Of a DNA stretch of 64,000 nt, positions 17,520 to 25,918 are shown one piece after another. Location: contig NZ_CP040022.1 in assembly GCF_005280275.1 (NCBI RefSeq), positions 186,001-250,000 on the forward strand, in the 5' to 3' direction. How positions within the stretch are numbered: the stretch's first letter is position 1; each line of letters begins with the position of its first letter. Position numbers and translations under genes: made by a program. Under the pieces are notes generated by a model. The model made no database searches, was not told where the DNA came from, and was given only the letters and a program-made list of their open reading frames with translations. Source of the stretch: Salinivibrio kushneri (lineage in GTDB: Bacteria > Pseudomonadota > Gammaproteobacteria > Enterobacterales > Vibrionaceae).

Positions 17520-17893
17520 CGAGATGCATTCCTTGTTGGTTGTTGGTCAATGAAACGCTTTTTACGTTGCCCCGTGTGCTCACTACGTTGAGCGTCCTTA
17601 CCGCATGGTCTTGTGTTAATGGCCTGGCTGGCGGCTAACAAGGTGTCGTCATGGGCGCCTGACATTAACGGGGTCTTAACTCATTAAGGCGCGTCACTGC
17701 GCGCTAATCATCTACCAAATTGTGTGTCAGCTCGGCTGACTCTTTCAGTAAAGCACACGGTTGCCACTGTGCCACTGCGTGCCGTTCAAATTGTGAACAA
17801 CGTAATAAATCTGACATAAACTGGGATTGCGCACAGCATACCGGCTCAATTTATGCCAGCGAACCGCGCCAAAATAAAAATTTCCCGCACCAC

Positions 17894-17908
17894 TAGACGA
17901 CCGGTCTA
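17894..17908. promoter_or_regulatory. TetR operator, copy 1
   Basis: TAGACGACCGGTCTA has TAGAC/GTCTA arms five bases apart. It sits 20 bases before the tetR start and recurs exactly at 18670-18684 before yqhD, flanked in both places by CACC upstream and AATTT downstream. The TAGAC-GTCTA half-sites recall NemR-type boxes. Confidence 0.8.
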
Positions 17909-17928
17909 ATTTTAATTATGCTGCCCAC

Positions 17929-18534
17929 ATGAAATCGAGCAGCACCCAAGAAAACAGCAGCCACAATGCGACCCACCAACATTTGTTGGAAACGGGCGTG
18001 AGCGTGATGGCGCAATTTGGCTTTAGTGGCGTCGGCCTTAGTGCAATACTAAAACAAGCTGGCGTGCCCAAGGGCTCCTTCTACCATTATTTCGCGTCGA
18101 AAGAGCAATTCGGCCAAGCAGTGTTGGATCACTATTTTGCTTGCTACATTGCCGATGTAAATCGCCTGCTGACCGATAAGGCAGTCTCACCCATTGTGCG
18201 GGTCCACAACTACTTTAGCCGTTGGCAAGCGCAATACTGCAGCCTAGATCCGGTGCAAACTTGCTTAGTAGTGAAGCTGAGTGCAGAAGTGGCCGATTTA
18301 TCCGAGCCAATGCGGTTGGCGCTGCGCGATGGCACCGACCAATTAATTGGCCGCTTGGCTGATACACTGGCACAAGCGCGTGATGTCTTTGACGATAAAA
18401 CCGCACTGACCACCGCTACGACCTTGTATCAGTTGTGGCTGGGTGCCAGCTTACTAACCAAGCTGCATCGTAACGACAGTCATCTCGCGCAAGCGATGAC
18501 CATCACCGAAGAAAAGCTCGGGCTGATCGATTAA
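17929..18534 (+). CDS. TetR-family regulator of the yqhD locus
   Basis: 201 residues: N-terminal helix-turn-helix (residues about 15-60, FGFSGVGLSAILKQAGVPKGSFYHYFASKEQF in part) and an all-helical ligand domain. The subtype (GVPKGSFYHYF, PVQTCLVVKLSAEVADLSEPMR) matches NemR/YxaF-like repressors that react to electrophiles through cysteines; Cys residues are present near the QTCLVV segment. No ribosome site is visible and the ATG is only 20 bases from the operator, so the transcript may be nearly leaderless. It should repress itself and yqhD through the shared operator. Confidence 0.88.
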   Translation: MKSSSTQENSSHNATHQHLLETGVSVMAQFGFSGVGLSAILKQAGVPKGSFYHYFASKEQFGQAVLDHYFACYIADVNRLLTDKAVSPIVRVHNYFSRWQAQYCSLDPVQTCLVVKLSAEVADLSEPMRLALRDGTDQLIGRLADTLAQARDVFDDKTALTTATTLYQLWLGASLLTKLHRNDSHLAQAMTITEEKLGLID

Positions 18535-18633
18535 CGGCGCTTTGCTGTACCAAGCATCGCTTCAACAACAAGTTAATACCCGATGCGTGGCACTCGCGAC
18601 GGCCTCATTGTTAGCGACAGCCACCATCTACTT

Positions 18634-18655
18634 AAAACCCGCTTTGGCGGGTTTT
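18634..18655 (+). terminator. Terminator of the tetR gene
   Basis: AAAACCCGC pairs with GCGGGTTTT over a short loop and ends in TTTTT, 100 bases after the tetR stop and just before the yqhD operator. Confidence 0.8.
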
Positions 18656-18669
18656 TAACCGGCACCAGC

Positions 18670-18684
18670 TAGACGACCGGTCTA
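18670..18684. promoter_or_regulatory. TetR operator, copy 2, before yqhD
   Basis: Exact second copy of TAGACGACCGGTCTA, 51 bases upstream of the yqhD start, so the tetR product probably represses both transcription units. Confidence 0.8.
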
Positions 18685-18735
18685 ATTTAAATAAACGCTT
18701 GATACCATCAAGCACAATAAAAGGAAGGATGAGCA

Positions 18736-19893
18736 ATGAACAACTTTGAGTTCTACAATCCCACACGTATCGTTTTTGGCGAAGGTAAGATTGCCGAGCT
18801 GGATCGGCTCATCCCGGCCGATGCAAAAGTGTTGATTCTTTTCGGCGGCCAAAGTGCACGCAAAACCGGCACCTTGGATGAAGTCGAGCAAGCGCTAGGG
18901 CAACGTCAATTTGGCCTATTTGGTGGCATTGAACCCAACCCGCGCTATGAGACCTTGATGGAGGCGGTCGAGAAAGTAAGCGCTGAAGGTTATGACTACC
19001 TCCTCGCCGTGGGCGGTGGCTCAGTGATCGATGGCACCAAATTCGTGGCTGCGGCGGCGAAATATGACGGCGACGCATGGGACATTCTCACCAGCATGGG
19101 TGGCAAAGTAGAAGCAGCGCTGCCATTTGGCGCCGTGCTCACCTTGCCTGCTACCGGCTCTGAGATGAACAAAGGCTCGGTGGTGACCCGTGAATCGATG
19201 CAAGCGAAACTGCCGTTTATGAGCGAGTTGGTCTTCCCGCAGTTCTCAGTGTTGGATCCGGTGAAAACCTACACCCTACCGATTCGCCAAGTGGGTAACG
19301 GTGCGGTGGATGCGTTTGTTCACGTGGTTGAGCAATACCTCACCTATCCAGCCAATGCACCGGTACAAGACCGCTTTGCTGAAGGCCTGCTACAAACCTT
19401 GGTTGAGCTGGGCCCACAAGCGCTGGAAATACCAGAAGATTACAATGTGCGTGCGAGCCTGATGTGGACCGCCACCTTGGCGCTTAACGGCTTGATTGGC
19501 GTGGGTGTACCGCAAGACTGGTCAACCCATATGCTCGGCCACGAACTGACAGCCCTGCATGGCTTAGACCACGCTCAAACCCTTGCCGTAGTACTGCCTG
19601 CAATGCTCAATGAGAAGTTTGAGCAAAAACAGGCCAAGCTCGCACAATTTGCTGAACGCGTTTGGCATATTGACCAAGGCAGCGAAGCCGAAAAAGCACA
19701 GCAAGCGATTGAGAAAACGCGCGACTTTTTCGAGCGCATGAACGTGAAAACGCGCATGAGCGATTACGATCTGGATGCAACCGCGATTGAGCCCTTGATT
19801 GAAAGCCTGACTCAACACGGCATGACCCAACTCGGTGAACATGGCGATGTGACGCCGGACGTTTGCCGTCGCGTGCTTCAAGCCGCGCTGTAA
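18736..19893 (+). CDS. yqhD: NADPH-dependent aldehyde reductase YqhD
   Basis: 385 residues of the iron-containing alcohol dehydrogenase family. It begins MNNFEFYNPTRIVFGEGKI, very like E. coli YqhD, and keeps AVGGGSVIDGTKF, LTLPATGSEMN and the metal-ligand motifs VDAFVHVVEQ (Asp, His) and HMLGHELTALHGLDHAQT (two His). YqhD reduces short toxic aldehydes (glyoxal, acrolein, malondialdehyde-type) with NADPH. The strong GGAAGGATGAGCA site supports the start. It is cotranscribed with the curA-like reductase 76 bases downstream and sits under the TetR operator. Confidence 0.93.
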   Translation: MNNFEFYNPTRIVFGEGKIAELDRLIPADAKVLILFGGQSARKTGTLDEVEQALGQRQFGLFGGIEPNPRYETLMEAVEKVSAEGYDYLLAVGGGSVIDGTKFVAAAAKYDGDAWDILTSMGGKVEAALPFGAVLTLPATGSEMNKGSVVTRESMQAKLPFMSELVFPQFSVLDPVKTYTLPIRQVGNGAVDAFVHVVEQYLTYPANAPVQDRFAEGLLQTLVELGPQALEIPEDYNVRASLMWTATLALNGLIGVGVPQDWSTHMLGHELTALHGLDHAQTLAVVLPAMLNEKFEQKQAKLAQFAERVWHIDQGSEAEKAQQAIEKTRDFFERMNVKTRMSDYDLDATAIEPLIESLTQHGMTQLGEHGDVTPDVCRRVLQAAL

Positions 19894-19969
19894 TCGCCGG
19901 TTTATTTCATTGCTATTTTGAGGCGCGCTGAATCAGCCGCCTCTTTTCCCAACATCAAGGGAGGAACTA

Positions 19970-20992
19970 ATGTCAGCATTAACCAATCAACGTTTTGTTC
20001 TCGCATCGCGCCCGGTTGGCGCGCCCACTGCCGAGAACTTTCGCTTAGAAGAAGCCGCCATTCCCGCTCTGGGCAACCAAGATGTACTGATTGAAAATCA
20101 TCACCTATCGATTGACCCTTACATGCGCGGCCGAATGAGTGATGCCAAATCATACGCTGAACCCGTAGCCATTGATGGCCTAATGGTCGGCGCCACCGTG
20201 GGTAAAGTGCTGGAATCTAACCACGCCGATTACCAGGCCGGCGATTGGGTACTGGCTTATAAAGGCTGGGAAACCCATTCCGTGGTCGACGGCGATACCC
20301 TGCTTAAACTCAACCCAGATTTAGCCCCTGTCTCATACGCGCTGGGGATCTTGGGCATGCCCGGCTTCACGGCCTACATGGGCTTATTAGATATCGGCCA
20401 GCCCAAAGAAGGCGATACCCTTGTCGTCGCCGCCGCAACCGGCCCCGTTGGTGCGACTGTGGCACAAATCGGTAAGCTGAAAGGCTGCCGCGTGGTGGCG
20501 ATTGCCGGTGGTGAAGACAAATGCCAATACGCTCGTGAACACCTCAGTGTTGACGCGTGTATTGATCACAAAGCCGATAACTTTGCCGAGCAGCTTGCCG
20601 ACGCCTGCCCGCAAGGCATTGATGTCTACTTTGAAAACGTCGGCGGCAAGGTGTTTGATGCGGTGATGCCACTGCTTAATACAGGGGCACGTATTCCCGT
20701 GTGTGGCTTGGTGTCACAGTACAACAACACCGCCCTGCCAGAAGGCCCAGATCGCCTTTCGCAGCTAATGGGTACCATCTTGGTCAAGCGCCTCACCGTA
20801 AAAGGTTTCATTATCTTTGACGACTACGCGCACCGTTATCCTGAGTTCGCTCACGACATGGCCAAATGGGTCGGTGAAGGCCAAATCCATTACCGTGAAC
20901 ACGCGGTCGATGGCTTTGAGCAAGCGCCCCAAGCACTGATTGATGTACTTGAAGGCCGCAACTTCGGCAAGATGGTCGTCAATATTAAATAA
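19970..20992 (+). CDS. NADPH-dependent curcumin/alkenal reductase-like oxidoreductase (MDR family)
   Basis: 340 residues, zinc-free medium-chain dehydrogenase/reductase of the CurA (YncB)/leukotriene B4 12-hydroxydehydrogenase group. Visible: LSIDPYMRGRMSD, the nucleotide-binding AAATGPVGATVAQIGKLKGCRVVAIAG (quoted in part: AATGPVGATVAQ), and DVYFENVGGKVFDAV. These enzymes reduce the C=C bond of alpha,beta-unsaturated carbonyls. Together with YqhD it forms an electrophile/aldehyde detoxification unit. GGGAGGAACTA precedes the ATG and a strong terminator follows. Confidence 0.88.
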   Translation: MSALTNQRFVLASRPVGAPTAENFRLEEAAIPALGNQDVLIENHHLSIDPYMRGRMSDAKSYAEPVAIDGLMVGATVGKVLESNHADYQAGDWVLAYKGWETHSVVDGDTLLKLNPDLAPVSYALGILGMPGFTAYMGLLDIGQPKEGDTLVVAAATGPVGATVAQIGKLKGCRVVAIAGGEDKCQYAREHLSVDACIDHKADNFAEQLADACPQGIDVYFENVGGKVFDAVMPLLNTGARIPVCGLVSQYNNTALPEGPDRLSQLMGTILVKRLTVKGFIIFDDYAHRYPEFAHDMAKWVGEGQIHYREHAVDGFEQAPQALIDVLEGRNFGKMVVNIK

Positions 20993-21032
20993 AGCCCACA
21001 CGCTTTATTTCGCAATCCCGAAAACCCTGCCT

Positions 21033-21065
21033 CCCCCTTAGCGATGGATCGCTAAGGGGGTTTTT
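21033..21065 (+). terminator. Strong terminator of the yqhD-curA operon
   Basis: CCCCCTTAGCGAT and ATCGCTAAGGGGG form a perfect 13-bp stem followed directly by TTTTT, 41 bases after the stop. Confidence 0.95.
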
Positions 21066-21249
21066 ATACGTTGATAAAAGTACAGATCTCGCTCAGTGTG
21101 TTTGCCATCACAACGCCATCATTACAAAGTCTAAGTCGCCAACTACACTAGAAGGAACGATTCGACCGTCCTCCAAATGATTTGGTAGGACTGGCTACAG
21201 ATGCTTGTATTGGCACTTGCGTCGGCTGAGAAGAGAGGAAGTATCGACA

Positions 21250-23217
21250 ATGGCCAAACCCGCTCTCATGATCCGCCATCAGATCAACCTTGGATTTGCG
21301 TTAGTTCTGATTATGGCATTACTGACGATTTTTGCGGTGGTGGAATGGAAGGTAAAACCCGAGCTTATTGAGCAGCGACAAGAGCGGATCAGCATCAACC
21401 AACACGCCCTGCTCGATTTACTCGACGCCAAACTCGGCCAAATTGAACTATTAACCAGCACCATGGCGTTAGCAGGCACTAGCCTCCCCAAAGATGAAGC
21501 TCTGTTCCGCACCACCTTTCCCGAGATCCTCAATAATCATGGCGATCCGGCGATTGCCGGCGGGGGTATATGGCCCGAGCCCGGCACATTTACACAAGGG
21601 GTGGCGCGGCGCAGTTTTTTCTGGGGCCGAGCAGGCGCGACCATGGAGTACTACGACGATTACAATCATCCAGACGGGAAAGGCTACCACAATGAAAGTT
21701 GGTACGTAGCCGGAAAAACGGCCCCTGCCGATCATTGCAGTTGGTCCAACGCCTATATTGACCCTTTTACCAAAGAGCCGATGATCACCTGCACCGTACC
21801 GATGAAAGATGATACGCGCTTTGTGGGTGTCGCCACCGTCGATATGAGGCTTGCCGGCATCTCAGATATTTTGTCCCAATATGGCAAAGAAAACGGCGGC
21901 TATGTGTTTGCCTTCGACGGCGACAACAAAGCGATCAGTTTTCCCCAATCAGCCGTCACCTTTCAACCCTACAGGAGCACGCTATGGACGCGAGACGAAC
22001 TGCAAGTGCAATTACCTTGGCTGCAATCGGCGTTAAAGGCAACCCAAACACTCAGCACCAGCCAGCTAATCACGGTAGAAAATGACGGCATATTCAACGA
22101 AGCCGCGTATGTCCATTTGATTCGCTACCCGGAAGCCGATTGGGTGATTGGCCTCGCCGTTCCTAAAAGCAAAATGACCGCCGCTGCTGACAACATGGGG
22201 TTGTTTTTAATGATAGCGATTGGCGGCTTACTGCTGATTGTCGGCGTCATCGCGACGATCACGGCCCGCAATTTACTGGATAAAATTCGACAAACCACCC
22301 ATCAGATCCGAGAGTTGATTGATGGCGAAACCACCCAAGCACTCGAGGTGGGAAACCTGAATGAAGTCGGGGAATTACGCCATGCCGTCAACGATTATGG
22401 TGATAAACTAAAGGCACTGCTGTTGCAGTTAGAAACACTCCAAGATGAATTGGTTCAGAATGAAAAACTGTCCTCACTCGGCTCCCTGGTCGCCGGCATC
22501 GCGCACGAGCTGAATACTCCGATCGGCAACGCACTGATGTCTTCAACCTCCATCTTGTCGAGGAAACAAGACTTTGTTCAACAACTCGAAAAGCCGATCA
22601 CACGAGACGATTTAGACCAATTTCTCACACATGTTGAAGATGGGACACGGATTGTTGAACGTAACATGTCACGTGCCTCCGAATTAATCCGGGCATTTAA
22701 ACAACTGGCCGTGGATCAAACCAACGACCACCAGCGCGAGTTTGACCTCCTCCATCTTATCAACGAAGTGCTTCTCTCTATGCGTCCGACACTTCAGCAC
22801 TCACCGCACCAGCTCGAGGTCGGTATTCCAGAGGGCATTCTACTCAACAGCTATCCAGGCGCCCTCACCCAAACTCTGATCAACCTAATTAACAATGCGT
22901 TAGTGCATGCATTTACCACGCAAGATCAAGGTCATATTCAAATCCATGCGACTCAAGATTCACACGATATGGTACATATTACCGTCCAAGATAACGGCGT
23001 GGGCATGAAACCAGACGTGCAAAAACACATTTTTGATCCCTTTTATACCACCCATTTCGGTCAGGGTGGATCTGGCCTTGGCTTACATATTACCTTCAAC
23101 CTCATCACGAGTGTGCTCGGCGGCCGCATTCAGGTAAAAAGCAAACCGCAACAGGGCAGCCGCTTCATTGTGACGATTCCACTGACCGCCCCCGAACGTG
23201 CTTCGTCGTCTTCATGA
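21250..23217 (+). CDS. Orphan sensor histidine kinase with periplasmic Cache-type domain
   Basis: 655 residues from ATG 21250 (AGAGAGGAAG site; an in-frame start at 21205 is less likely). TM1 at about 10-30, a periplasmic region of about 290 residues with double-Cache features (SWYVAGKTAP, WSNAYIDPFTKEPMITCTVPM in part, GVATVDMRL), TM2 at about 317-337, a HAMP-like linker, then HisKA with His 419 (GIAHELNTPIGNALM) and HATPase (NLINNALVHAF, DNGVGM, GLGLHITFNL). The HELNTP type of H box is common in kinases that sense small molecules. No response regulator lies next to it, so the partner is elsewhere. Confidence 0.88.
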   Translation: MAKPALMIRHQINLGFALVLIMALLTIFAVVEWKVKPELIEQRQERISINQHALLDLLDAKLGQIELLTSTMALAGTSLPKDEALFRTTFPEILNNHGDPAIAGGGIWPEPGTFTQGVARRSFFWGRAGATMEYYDDYNHPDGKGYHNESWYVAGKTAPADHCSWSNAYIDPFTKEPMITCTVPMKDDTRFVGVATVDMRLAGISDILSQYGKENGGYVFAFDGDNKAISFPQSAVTFQPYRSTLWTRDELQVQLPWLQSALKATQTLSTSQLITVENDGIFNEAAYVHLIRYPEADWVIGLAVPKSKMTAAADNMGLFLMIAIGGLLLIVGVIATITARNLLDKIRQTTHQIRELIDGETTQALEVGNLNEVGELRHAVNDYGDKLKALLLQLETLQDELVQNEKLSSLGSLVAGIAHELNTPIGNALMSSTSILSRKQDFVQQLEKPITRDDLDQFLTHVEDGTRIVERNMSRASELIRAFKQLAVDQTNDHQREFDLLHLINEVLLSMRPTLQHSPHQLEVGIPEGILLNSYPGALTQTLINLINNALVHAFTTQDQGHIQIHATQDSHDMVHITVQDNGVGMKPDVQKHIFDPFYTTHFGQGGSGLGLHITFNLITSVLGGRIQVKSKPQQGSRFIVTIPLTAPERASSSS

Positions 23218-23239
23218 CGATGGCTGGTAAATGAACATA

Positions 23240-24175
23240 TCATTGTCCAGCCAACTGCAACGCCGTGGGCAACGCAGTCATTGCGCCTTTGGCGGTGGTG
23301 GCCAGTGCGCCACAGCGGTTGCCTTGACGGACTGCTTCCGTCACCGCCTCGGGCGTTTGCCAGTCGGGCAACTTGGCAAGGGCAGCCAACAATCCGCCCA
23401 TAAACGCATCTCCTGCCCCCGTGGTGTCCACCACGTTTGCTGGTGTTGTCGCCACCTGCCAAACCGTCTGATGGAACGCGACTCGCGCGCCTTCACTGCC
23501 TTGTGTCACCACCCATAACGACACATTGGGTGCGTGCTCCACTAACGCTGCTAACCTTGCTTTCACTGAATGCGCCTCGGTAATGAAGGGCTTAGTCACT
23601 AGGGCAAGCTCATCATCAGACACTTTAACTACATCCGCCAGCGGCAAGGCTTGCCAGACGGCTTCTAGCATTTGCGCCTCGCTTTGCCACAGATCCTCAC
23701 GCAAATTGGGATCAAAACTGACAAACCCGCCCTTGTCACGACACGCTTGCATGGCACCAAGCGTGGCAGAGCGCGATGGCTCGTTTGCCAGAGCGATGGA
23801 GCAAGCATGTAACCACTGCCCCTTTTCAAACACAGGGAAGTCATCGGGCTGCACAAACTGATCGGCACTGGGTTTGACCATAAAGGTGAAGCTGCGCTCG
23901 CCATGCTCATCCAGCTCGACCAATACGGTTGAGGTACGTTGCGTTTCATCGCGATGCATAAATCGCGTATCCACGCTTTCACCCGCCAAGGTATTTTGCA
24001 TAAAGCGCCCCAGCGGATCGCCGCCCACTCGACCAATAAAGCCGGTTTCGCCACCCAGTCGGCTAATCGCCACCGCCACATTGGCGGGTGCACCACCCGG
24101 ACATTTTAGGTAGTGGTGTTCACCATCTGGGATCAAATCCACCACCGCATCACCGGTGACCCATACCTTGTTCAT
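23240..24175 (-). CDS. scrK: Fructokinase ScrK (PfkB family)
   Basis: 311 residues from ATG 24175 (CGAGGAGCAAGTGTG upstream). PfkB signatures: CPGGAPANVAVAISRLGG near the N-terminus and DTTGAGDAFMGGLLA near residue 250, with the catalytic Asp in GAGD. It phosphorylates the fructose released when ScrB splits sucrose-6-phosphate. The gene is 28 bases downstream of scrA and in the same operon. A general sugar kinase is the alternative, made unlikely by context. Confidence 0.9.
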   Translation of the reverse strand: MNKVWVTGDAVVDLIPDGEHHYLKCPGGAPANVAVAISRLGGETGFIGRVGGDPLGRFMQNTLAGESVDTRFMHRDETQRTSTVLVELDEHGERSFTFMVKPSADQFVQPDDFPVFEKGQWLHACSIALANEPSRSATLGAMQACRDKGGFVSFDPNLREDLWQSEAQMLEAVWQALPLADVVKVSDDELALVTKPFITEAHSVKARLAALVEHAPNVSLWVVTQGSEGARVAFHQTVWQVATTPANVVDTTGAGDAFMGGLLAALAKLPDWQTPEAVTEAVRQGNRCGALATTAKGAMTALPTALQLAGQ

Positions 24176-24202
24176 CACACTTGCTCCTCGTTTCACGCTC
24201 GA

Positions 24203-25636
24203 TTAGGCCGCTGCAGCTTGTGCGTATTTTTTACGCGCACCCAGTACATAGGTCACAGAAAACGCCACAACAAAGGCAATCGCCATACCAATGATATAAG
24301 GCACCACGCCGTCAGGACGGATAGAAATGATCCCTGGCAGCCCCGCGGCACCCAACGCTTGCGCTTTCACTTTAAAGAAGGTGACAAACGCGCCCGCACA
24401 GGCTGCGCCTACCAGTGCCCCGATAAACGGATAACGATATTTTAGGTTAATACCAAACATCGCCGGTTCAGTGATGCCAAGCAGAGCCGTGACACCCGCC
24501 GGCATCGCAATCCCTTTCGCTTTCACATCCGCGGTTTTCAGCCCAAACGCCAAACAAGCAGCGCCTTGTGCCACATTCGACATCGCGGCAATTGGGAAGA
24601 TAAAGGTACCGCCGGTGACCGCAATGTCTGCCAACAGTTGGGTTTCAATCGCGATAAAGCTGTGGTGCATCCCGGTGATCACAAACGGCGCATACACAAA
24701 CCCGAACAACGCACCGCCAAGCATCCCAGCCGATTCATACACCCAGTTAAGACCATCGCCGAGCAAAAAGCCGAGATCACGGGTAAATGGGCCCACCAGG
24801 ATAAAGGTGATCAGGCCGGTGATAAAAATGGCCAGCAACGGGGTCAGCAAGTTATCCAGCACCGAGGGAATAATACGACGTAGCGCTTGCTCGACTTGCG
24901 CCAAAATATAGGTGGCAACCAGCACAGGCAGTACCGAGCCTTGATAACCGACTTTTTCGATCTCAAAACCAAAGATTTCCCACACCGGAATATCACCAGA
25001 CACCGCGGCACCGCCAAAGCCCCAGCCGTTAAGCAGATCAGGGTGCACCATTAACATCCCGAGTGCCGCGCCCAAAAAGGGGTTAGCGCCAAATTTTTTA
25101 CTGGCTGAAAACGCCAGCAGTACCGGTAAGAACACAAATGGCGCATTGGCGAAGGTGTTGATCATATTGGCCAAGTCGCCCATTTGTGGGTAGGCTTCAA
25201 TCAAGGACTTGCCATCAACAATCAAGCCTGGTGCAGTGAGGATATTGAAAATCCCCATCAGCAGACCACCGGCGACAATGGCTGGAATAATGGGAACAAA
25301 AATATCTGATAGCCCTTTCACCGCGCGTTGTAGCCAATTTTGCTTTTCCGCTCCAGCCGCCGCCACGTCTTTCGACGACATATCGGATTGGCCGGTCAGT
25401 TTGCTGAACTCAGCATAAACACTATTCACAATGCCCGAGCCAAAAATGATCTGTAACTGGCCACCGACTTGAAACTGGCCTTTCACCCCTTCAATCGATT
25501 CAATCGCGCTTAAATCCGCGAGACTGTCATCATGGAGTGCGAGTCTTAGCCGCGTGGCACAGTGTGCCGCCGCTGCGATGTTTTCTTTACCACCCAGTTT
25601 ATCGAGTAGTTGTTGTGCTATTGCTTGGTAGTTCAT
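24203..25636 (-). CDS. scrA: Sucrose-specific PTS enzyme IIBC (ScrA)
   Basis: 477 residues. The N-terminal EIIB domain carries the phosphorylated Cys 26 (AAAAHCATRLRLAL); from about residue 105 the EIIC domain has about ten membrane segments, with GITEPAMFGINLKYRYPF as the sugar-site signature. It imports sucrose as sucrose-6-phosphate across the inner membrane. There is no EIIA domain, so phosphate must come from a separate EIIA (Crr) as for other ScrA proteins. A perfect operator palindrome lies upstream at 25711-25734. Confidence 0.93.
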   Translation of the reverse strand: MNYQAIAQQLLDKLGGKENIAAAAHCATRLRLALHDDSLADLSAIESIEGVKGQFQVGGQLQIIFGSGIVNSVYAEFSKLTGQSDMSSKDVAAAGAEKQNWLQRAVKGLSDIFVPIIPAIVAGGLLMGIFNILTAPGLIVDGKSLIEAYPQMGDLANMINTFANAPFVFLPVLLAFSASKKFGANPFLGAALGMLMVHPDLLNGWGFGGAAVSGDIPVWEIFGFEIEKVGYQGSVLPVLVATYILAQVEQALRRIIPSVLDNLLTPLLAIFITGLITFILVGPFTRDLGFLLGDGLNWVYESAGMLGGALFGFVYAPFVITGMHHSFIAIETQLLADIAVTGGTFIFPIAAMSNVAQGAACLAFGLKTADVKAKGIAMPAGVTALLGITEPAMFGINLKYRYPFIGALVGAACAGAFVTFFKVKAQALGAAGLPGIISIRPDGVVPYIIGMAIAFVVAFSVTYVLGARKKYAQAAAA

Positions 25637-25710
25637 GGCTACTTCCCCTGCACGCTCTCACCGTCTTTGCCACCGTCACTTTTATTTTCGTGTGGCGTCA
25701 CACGCTCCAC

Positions 25711-25734
25711 ATTTTCGGGAACGATCCCGAAAAT
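25711..25734. promoter_or_regulatory. ScrR operator before scrA
   Basis: ATTTTCGGGA and TCCCGAAAAT are perfect 10-base arms around ACGA, 75 bases upstream of scrA. The same half-sites recur before scrB, which identifies them as the LacI-type ScrR target. Confidence 0.88.
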
Positions 25735-25820
25735 GATGTGCTGAATCCTGTAAAGCATCAAGTATGAGGGCTAATCGCTGTGAGATCGATCAGTAAACCA
25801 CCGCGCAACTCTCACCTTAA

Positions 25821-25838
25821 ACGTGACTTAAATCACTA
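25821..25838. promoter_or_regulatory. Candidate CRP site between scrA and scrR
   Basis: GTGA (25823-25826), six bases, TCAC (25833-25836) matches the CRP core. Catabolite control of a sucrose PTS locus would be expected. Confidence 0.5.
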
Positions 25839-25918
25839 AATAAGGGGGATTTACGGTGCTATGTTTGCAAAGGATCCGTAAATGGAACGATCATGGCACT
25901 CTCAGCAAAGGAGAACCC

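Larger units (their letters stand above)
17226..17928. other. Long intergenic region with two hairpins
   Basis: About 700 bases with no convincing gene. A hairpin AGCGCCG-AATG-CGGCGCT is at 17267-17284 (no T-run). AAGCCGCTC-TGCT-GAGCGGCTT at 17498-17519 is followed on the minus strand by TTTCTCTTTTTT, i.e. a terminator without an upstream gene, so a minus-strand small RNA starting somewhere in 17550-17750 is possible. Confidence 0.4.

Noticed and set aside
17261-17665. Short frames (83 codons plus, 61 codons minus) in the long intergenic region
   Set aside because: Neither has a ribosome site; both read through hairpins or terminators. A small RNA is a better explanation for the terminator.
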